Source: an uncultured Chlamydiae bacterium (GTDB taxonomy: Bacteria; Chlamydiota; Chlamydiia; Chlamydiales; SM23-39). Taken from it: DNA of 9,901 bases. The DNA is taken from NCBI GenBank assembly GCA_903909295.1, contig CAIVVG010000157.1, forward strand, positions 1 to 9,901, given 5' to 3'. The translations under genes were made by a program, and so were the position numbers. Numbering within the stretch: the first letter of the stretch is position 1; each line of letters begins with the position of its first letter. Positions 6,596 through 9,901 of the stretch are shown here, piece after piece. The notes beneath the pieces are model-generated. The model did no database searches, was not told the DNA's origin, and worked only from the letters and a program-made list of their open reading frames with translations.

Positions 6596-7378
6596 GCCTA
6601 GCCAGCAGTCCGCAGCCCACTCTTTCCACGAAAGTCCAGGGGGCATTGGAAAGGAAGCCTCATTGAATGAGAGAACAAGGTGAAAGCTCCCCGGAGCATT
6701 TTGTTTTGGCCCCCTGACAAATTGGGTATTGAAATAGGAGGTTAGCTGCTCAATATGCGAGAAAGAGTGTTGCATAAATAATTGCTTCCACCAGCCCTTT
6801 TCCTTGAGGGTAAGGTGTAATTGAGTGCCCCGGACGATATCTGGTAGGGACGAAATGCTCATTACAATCAACCCATTTGGAGCCAAATGCTTTTTTAGAT
6901 TTTTCATAACTGTATCAAGGCGTTCTTGCGGCAAATGTTCCATGACTTCCCAAGCGGTAATCACATCGAACAAAATAGCCTCAGATTGCTCTCCGGATTT
7001 CCCATACACCTGAAAGTCTCTTGTGATATCAGCAGTAAAAAGAAACTTTCTTCCCAAGACAGGCCATTCCGCTCTGGCATGTTTTTCTGAGTAGTCGCTC
7101 CCTTCAACCCCGACTGCAAAGCAACCATCCTCGAGAAGACTTTTCACAAATCCCCCTCCAGAACACCCCAGGTCGAGCACTTTGAGCGGCCTTCTGAGAT
7201 GAGGGAAAAGGCGGATGAGTTTTTGATTGAAGCGCAAGTTGGTACTATTTTCTTGGGCTGTTCCCCATGGGACCAAATGGTCCGGAGAATCAAAAGCAAC
7301 AGGAGTATTTGTAGACACAGAAATAGAATCGTACGCCAATGCCGCCCCTTTTTTATTAAAAAAACCTATCGCACTCAT
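6548..7378 (-). CDS. Class I SAM-dependent methyltransferase
   Basis: A 276-residue Rossmann-fold methyltransferase. SAM motif I is VLDLGCSGGGF (67-77), with E92 in GVEGSD at the end of strand two. TADITRD is at 115-121, and DVITAWEVMEHL (138-149) is motif IV and its helix, typical of the Methyltransf_11/23 group that acts on small molecules or sugars. The N-terminal segment (about 1-60) and the C-terminal region (about 200-276, Trp/Phe-rich) lack motifs I can name and may hold the acceptor. Surrounding glycosyltransferases suggest O- or C-methylation of a sugar, but the substrate is not shown. It stands alone on this strand, ends inside the 3' end of the glycosyltransferase gene (48-bp overlap), and starts 47 bp from the divergent manC gene. 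No Shine-Dalgarno and no convincing promoter are seen before its ATG. Confidence 0.85.
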   Translation of the reverse strand: MSAIGFFNKKGAALAYDSISVSTNTPVAFDSPDHLVPWGTAQENSTNLRFNQKLIRLFPHLRRPLKVLDLGCSGGGFVKSLLEDGCFAVGVEGSDYSEKHARAEWPVLGRKFLFTADITRDFQVYGKSGEQSEAILFDVITAWEVMEHLPQERLDTVMKNLKKHLAPNGLIVMSISSLPDIVRGTQLHLTLKEKGWWKQLFMQHSFSHIEQLTSYFNTQFVRGPKQNAPGSFHLVLSFNEASFPMPPGLSWKEWAADCWLGSSPQRMLKKLIVGES

Positions 7379-7387
7379 AAGTTTCAG

Positions 7388-7417
7388 TCAACAGACAAAT
7401 CGGAAATCGTCTATGCT
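7388..7417 (+). promoter_or_regulatory. Candidate promoter of the manC operon (predicted leaderless)
   Basis: A weak -35 TCAACA (7388-7393), an 18-nt spacer and a -10 TATGCT (7412-7417) lie in the 47-bp gap. The -10 ends 8 nt before the ATG at 7426 and no Shine-Dalgarno is present, the same geometry as at 3608 and 3681. Confidence 0.4.
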
Positions 7418-7425
7418 CCTCGAAC

Positions 7426-8445
7426 ATGAAAGCAATTGTTTTAGCAGGGGGCGGAGGAACTCGCCTTTGGCCACTATCGAGAGACTCCTTTCCCAAACAG
7501 TTTCTCGATTTTGGCTTAGGGCTGTCCCTTTTGCAGGCCACCGTTCGAAGGTTGATGAATACCCCCCGTATCAATGAAATCATCATTACCACCAGTGCTG
7601 TTTATCTCCCTCTTGTTGAAACACAACTGCACAAAATCAGGGCCCATTGCCGTATTTTAATAGAGCCCGATAGAAAAAATACGGCCCCAGCGATCGCTTT
7701 TACACTCAAAGTGTTAGAAAGTGAAAATAGAATAAAAGGCACCGAACCTATTCTCGTCGTCCCGTCGGACCACCTCATCACCCCTGAATCGGCTTTTGTT
7801 TCTGCTCTAGAAAATTTGCAAGACATGGCCAATAAAATCATTACTTTCGGCATCCGGCCGACAAAGCCTGAAACCGGGTATGGCTACATTGAAATTGAGA
7901 AAGAAATTGAACCGGACATTTTTCAAGTAAGACGTTTTGTAGAAAAACCAGATCAAAAAACGGCTGTTGAATATATCCAAAATCCCAATTTTTTTTGGAA
8001 CTCAGGGATATTCCTTTTTTCTATCGAAACTTTTTGGCACCAACTGCATCTCCATGCCTCTGAATTGAGTCAATTTTTTAAACTGGAGTTACAGGAGATA
8101 AAAGCCCGATTTAAAGAAATTTCCGGCCTATCCATCGATTACGCCATTATGGAAAAGTCTAGAGATATTGTTCTCTCCCCTCTGAACCTTTTTTGGTCAG
8201 ATATTGGATGCTGGGACAGTGTTTATGAAATGCTGCAAAAAGACCAAAATCAAAACGTAACAGTGGGACGCGTCTCCTCCATCGACACAAAAAACAGCTT
8301 AATTATAGGAAACAAACGAATTATTTCTACAATCGGGCTAGAGGATATGTTGATCATCGAAACAGACGATGCTATTTTGATTAGTAAAAAAGGCGCCTCA
8401 CAAAAAGTAAAAAATATCCCTGAAGAATTCCGAGCTCTCTTATGA
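7426..8445 (+). CDS. manC: Mannose-1-phosphate guanylyltransferase (GDP-mannose pyrophosphorylase)
   Basis: A 339-residue nucleotidyltransferase making GDP-mannose from mannose-1-phosphate and GTP. It opens with the pyrophosphorylase signature LAGGGGTRLWPLSR (6-19) and FPKQF (22-26, with the conserved Lys). EPDRKNTAPAI (80-90), VPSDH (112-116, metal-binding Asp), FVEKPD (171-176), WNSGIF (191-196), SIDYAIMEKS (236-245) and the DIGCWDS segment (259-265) follow in the usual order for the GMP branch. It lacks the C-terminal phosphomannose isomerase domain of the about 470-residue bifunctional ManC/AlgA proteins, so it is the short monofunctional form. Product use: directly as mannose donor, or as precursor of GDP-fucose through the missing dehydratase and the Fcl at 2659-3600. 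No Shine-Dalgarno precedes the ATG. It overlaps the next gene by ATGA. Codon use is more AT-rich than in the left half of the window. A run of eight T lies near 7985-7992. Confidence 0.93.
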   Translation: MKAIVLAGGGGTRLWPLSRDSFPKQFLDFGLGLSLLQATVRRLMNTPRINEIIITTSAVYLPLVETQLHKIRAHCRILIEPDRKNTAPAIAFTLKVLESENRIKGTEPILVVPSDHLITPESAFVSALENLQDMANKIITFGIRPTKPETGYGYIEIEKEIEPDIFQVRRFVEKPDQKTAVEYIQNPNFFWNSGIFLFSIETFWHQLHLHASELSQFFKLELQEIKARFKEISGLSIDYAIMEKSRDIVLSPLNLFWSDIGCWDSVYEMLQKDQNQNVTVGRVSSIDTKNSLIIGNKRIISTIGLEDMLIIETDDAILISKKGASQKVKNIPEEFRALL

Positions 8446-9536
8446 GAATTGGCGTTGATGCAACCCCTCTTCAACAGCTCCATGGAGGAATCAGCTACTA
8501 CACCTTCTTTTTACTAGATGAGTTAATACAGATCCGAGAAAACGATACCTTTTTCTTATTCAATAATAAAATAACTGACCATCTTGAACATTTCAGAAAA
8601 TACAAAAATGTACGTATTGCAACCTACCCACCTAGCTTTGTTGGCCACTCTATATGGGCCCAAACTCTCCTCAGCTATGGTTGTTGGATTGAGAAAATCG
8701 ATCTGTTTTGGGGAACCACTCAATCGATTCCGCTATTCAAAAGGTCTTCTACTAAAACAATCCTCACCCTCCACGACTTCGTCTACTTGATTTGTCCCGA
8801 GACAACCTCTTTATTCAAAAAGATTTATCTCAAGTTATTGTGTCGCAAAATGCTTCAAAAAGCCGATATTATTCTCCCCGTTTCAGCAGGGACAGGGTCC
8901 AAACTTCAGAGATTTTATAATATCGATTATCATTCTATTATCTCCCCACCCCTGAAACCCCAGATGACGTTTGAACAAACATCTCGGCACAATTTCAAAA
9001 AATACCTCGTTGTCATTGGAACTTTAGAGCCCAGAAAAAATCTTCAAAGCTTGATCGATGTGTACCTAGAAATGTTAAAAAACTATCCCGCAGAAGACAT
9101 TCTCCCTTTGGTAATTATAGGGGGCGGTGGGTGGAAGAATAAAAAACTCATTCAAAATCTGGCCCAAGCGAAAGCAAGCTACCCGAATCATTTTCATCTG
9201 ATGGGTTACATTCCCGACTCAGAAATCGCCTCGTTCTTATCTGGAGCTCGCTACTGTTTAATGGTTTCTAAATATGAGGGATATGGGATGCCGATTGCAG
9301 AATCCAGAATGTGTCGCACGCCGGTTATCTGTCTTGATACCCCAGAAATGCGGGAGGCCGCTGAAAATGACGGCTATTTTTTAAGTGAAAACAACTGGAG
9401 AGAGGAAATTCAGCCTTATATCTTAGCCTCATCACAGATTCAATACATCGACAAAACATCTTATCTGTCCAATAAAGATAAGGCATTTAAAATCTCTAAA
9501 ACAATTGACTCACTATACCGGAGTTCTTATATATGA
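8442..9536 (+). CDS. Glycosyltransferase family 4 (GT-B, group 1)
   Basis: A 364-residue retaining glycosyltransferase. The N-terminus MRIGVDATPL with a Gly-rich loop (GGIS, 15-18) is the typical start of mannosyl- and rhamnosyltransferase-like GT4 enzymes. LTLHDFVYL (108-116) and ADIILPVSAGT (141-151) complete the acceptor domain. GTLEPRKN (193-200) marks the interdomain donor-phosphate site. YEGYGMPIAES carries the EX7E pair (E279 and E287) that contacts the donor. There is no transmembrane segment, so it probably acts at the cytoplasmic membrane face. Close coupling to manC makes GDP-mannose a reasonable donor, but this is inference. Its ATG lies in the manC stop (ATGA), and it overlaps the following FkbM gene in the same way. 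AT-rich, especially in its first 200 bases. Confidence 0.92.
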   Translation: MRIGVDATPLQQLHGGISYYTFFLLDELIQIRENDTFFLFNNKITDHLEHFRKYKNVRIATYPPSFVGHSIWAQTLLSYGCWIEKIDLFWGTTQSIPLFKRSSTKTILTLHDFVYLICPETTSLFKKIYLKLLCRKMLQKADIILPVSAGTGSKLQRFYNIDYHSIISPPLKPQMTFEQTSRHNFKKYLVVIGTLEPRKNLQSLIDVYLEMLKNYPAEDILPLVIIGGGGWKNKKLIQNLAQAKASYPNHFHLMGYIPDSEIASFLSGARYCLMVSKYEGYGMPIAESRMCRTPVICLDTPEMREAAENDGYFLSENNWREEIQPYILASSQIQYIDKTSYLSNKDKAFKISKTIDSLYRSSYI

Positions 9537-9811
9537 AATGCGAATACGAGGGGGCTTTATTTCTCACATCAACCTCCAACTCTCTTGAAAAACACTTAAT
9601 TAAATTAAAAATCAAAAAAATGATCGGTCGCTTTTTAGGTAAACCTTATCTCAAAGATCCTTATTTCTCGTTTTGTGAAGGCTTCCTAAGCAAAATTTCT
9701 TCTCCCGTTGTTGTAGATGTAGGAGCTAATATTGGAACCACTATTTTCCCCTTAGCAAAAAAATTTCCAGAAGCTCGATTCATCGGTATCGAACCGCTCA
9801 AAAAAATCTAG
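9533..9811 (+). CDS. FkbM-family methyltransferase, truncated after the SAM-binding motif (probable pseudogene)
   Basis: A 92-residue frame. Residues 59-70 contain the FkbM/class I SAM motif I (VVVDVGANIGTT), followed by FPEARFIGIEPL (78-89), the end of strand two with the acidic SAM-ribose ligand E87. A normal FkbM domain continues for more than 100 residues after this point, so the catalytic remainder is missing. The frame ends at a TAG (9809-9811) directly after a run of seven A. The start is good: GGAG at 9520-9523 lies 9 nt before the ATG, which overlaps the stop of the GT4 gene. The original protein would have O-methylated a sugar of the glycan. The bases beyond 9811 do not read as FkbM in any frame that I checked, so an insertion or rearrangement near 9800-9811 is more likely than a simple nonsense mutation. 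Confidence 0.65.
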   Translation: MKCEYEGALFLTSTSNSLEKHLIKLKIKKMIGRFLGKPYLKDPYFSFCEGFLSKISSPVVVDVGANIGTTIFPLAKKFPEARFIGIEPLKKI

Positions 9812-9901
9812 GCAAATCTATGCATATAGACAAACCTAACACCAGCAGAGCAGTAGCGCTGATGATTTGCGTGCCGGGGTTCCACCGGCAAGATCCGAAA
9901 G
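9812..9901. other. Foreign-looking sequence after the broken FkbM gene; possible end of an inserted element
   Basis: The composition changes here from AT-rich to roughly balanced. The plus strand is open from an ATG at 9820 to the window edge and one minus-strand frame is open from the edge back to a stop at 9808-9810. Both are about 30 codons, too short to identify. No transposase motif can be recognised, so a mobile element is suspected only from position. Confidence 0.25.
9872..9890. repeat. Short perfect hairpin
   Basis: TGCCGG (9872-9877) pairs with CCGGCA (9885-9890) around a 7-nt loop. It lies 60 bases inside the foreign-looking stretch and could be a subterminal hairpin of an element or chance. 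No T-run follows on the plus strand, so it is not a standard terminator. Confidence 0.3.

Noticed and set aside
7985..7992. Eight-T run in manC as a phase-variation tract
   Set aside because: The frame is intact through it, it encodes the conserved FFWNSGIF segment, and an eight-base run alone is weak evidence.
9873..9889. T-arm of a tRNA (5-bp stem, 7-nt loop containing TTC)
   Set aside because: The loop order GGTTCCA does not fit the T-loop consensus, and no acceptor, D or anticodon arms can be placed to its left.

Overview
The window is a polysaccharide or glycoconjugate locus from a bacterium with a tightly packed genome. Nine complete or nearly complete genes and one gene cut by the left edge fill almost all of it. 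Products are nucleotide-sugar enzymes, glycosyltransferases, small-molecule methyltransferases and an ABC exporter that could flip a lipid-linked sugar. I cannot name the organism. The content fits a Gram-negative bacterium making O-antigen, capsule or glycolipid, and a PVC-type (for example Chlamydiota) source is only a guess.

Layout: HAD hydrolase (-, 1-212, partial); nucleotide-sugar 6-dehydrogenase (+, 352-1731) and extended SDR (+, 1728-2723); GDP-L-fucose synthase (-, 2659-3600); ABC exporter (+, 3681-5465) and a divergent GT-B-like glycosyltransferase (+, 5462-6595); SAM methyltransferase (-, 6548-7378); mannose-1-phosphate guanylyltransferase (+, 7426-8445), GT4 glycosyltransferase (+, 8442-9536) and the N-terminal part of an FkbM methyltransferase (+, 9533-9811). 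The last 90 bases (9812-9901) do not continue the FkbM protein and may belong to an inserted element or rearranged sequence.

Architecture: all four same-strand junctions are ATGA stop/start overlaps, implying translational coupling. Both convergent pairs overlap tail to tail, by 65 and 48 bp, leaving no room for a conventional terminator. The divergent gaps are 139, 80 and 47 bp. Three starts (fucose synthase, ABC exporter, ManC) have no Shine-Dalgarno sequence, and a sigma70-like -10 box (TATCCT or TATGCT) ends only 7-8 nt before the ATG, which predicts leaderless mRNAs.

How the genes work together: ManC would make GDP-mannose. A GDP-mannose 4,6-dehydratase (not in the window) would convert it to the keto-deoxy intermediate that Fcl turns into GDP-L-fucose. 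The dehydrogenase/SDR pair would make a uronic-acid-type nucleotide sugar and epimerise or otherwise modify it. The two glycosyltransferases would assemble the glycan, the methyltransferases may decorate it, and the ABC exporter may carry the lipid-linked product across the inner membrane. The right third is visibly more AT-rich than the left third, suggesting the locus was assembled from pieces of different origin. I found no tRNA, rRNA, CRISPR array or riboswitch.
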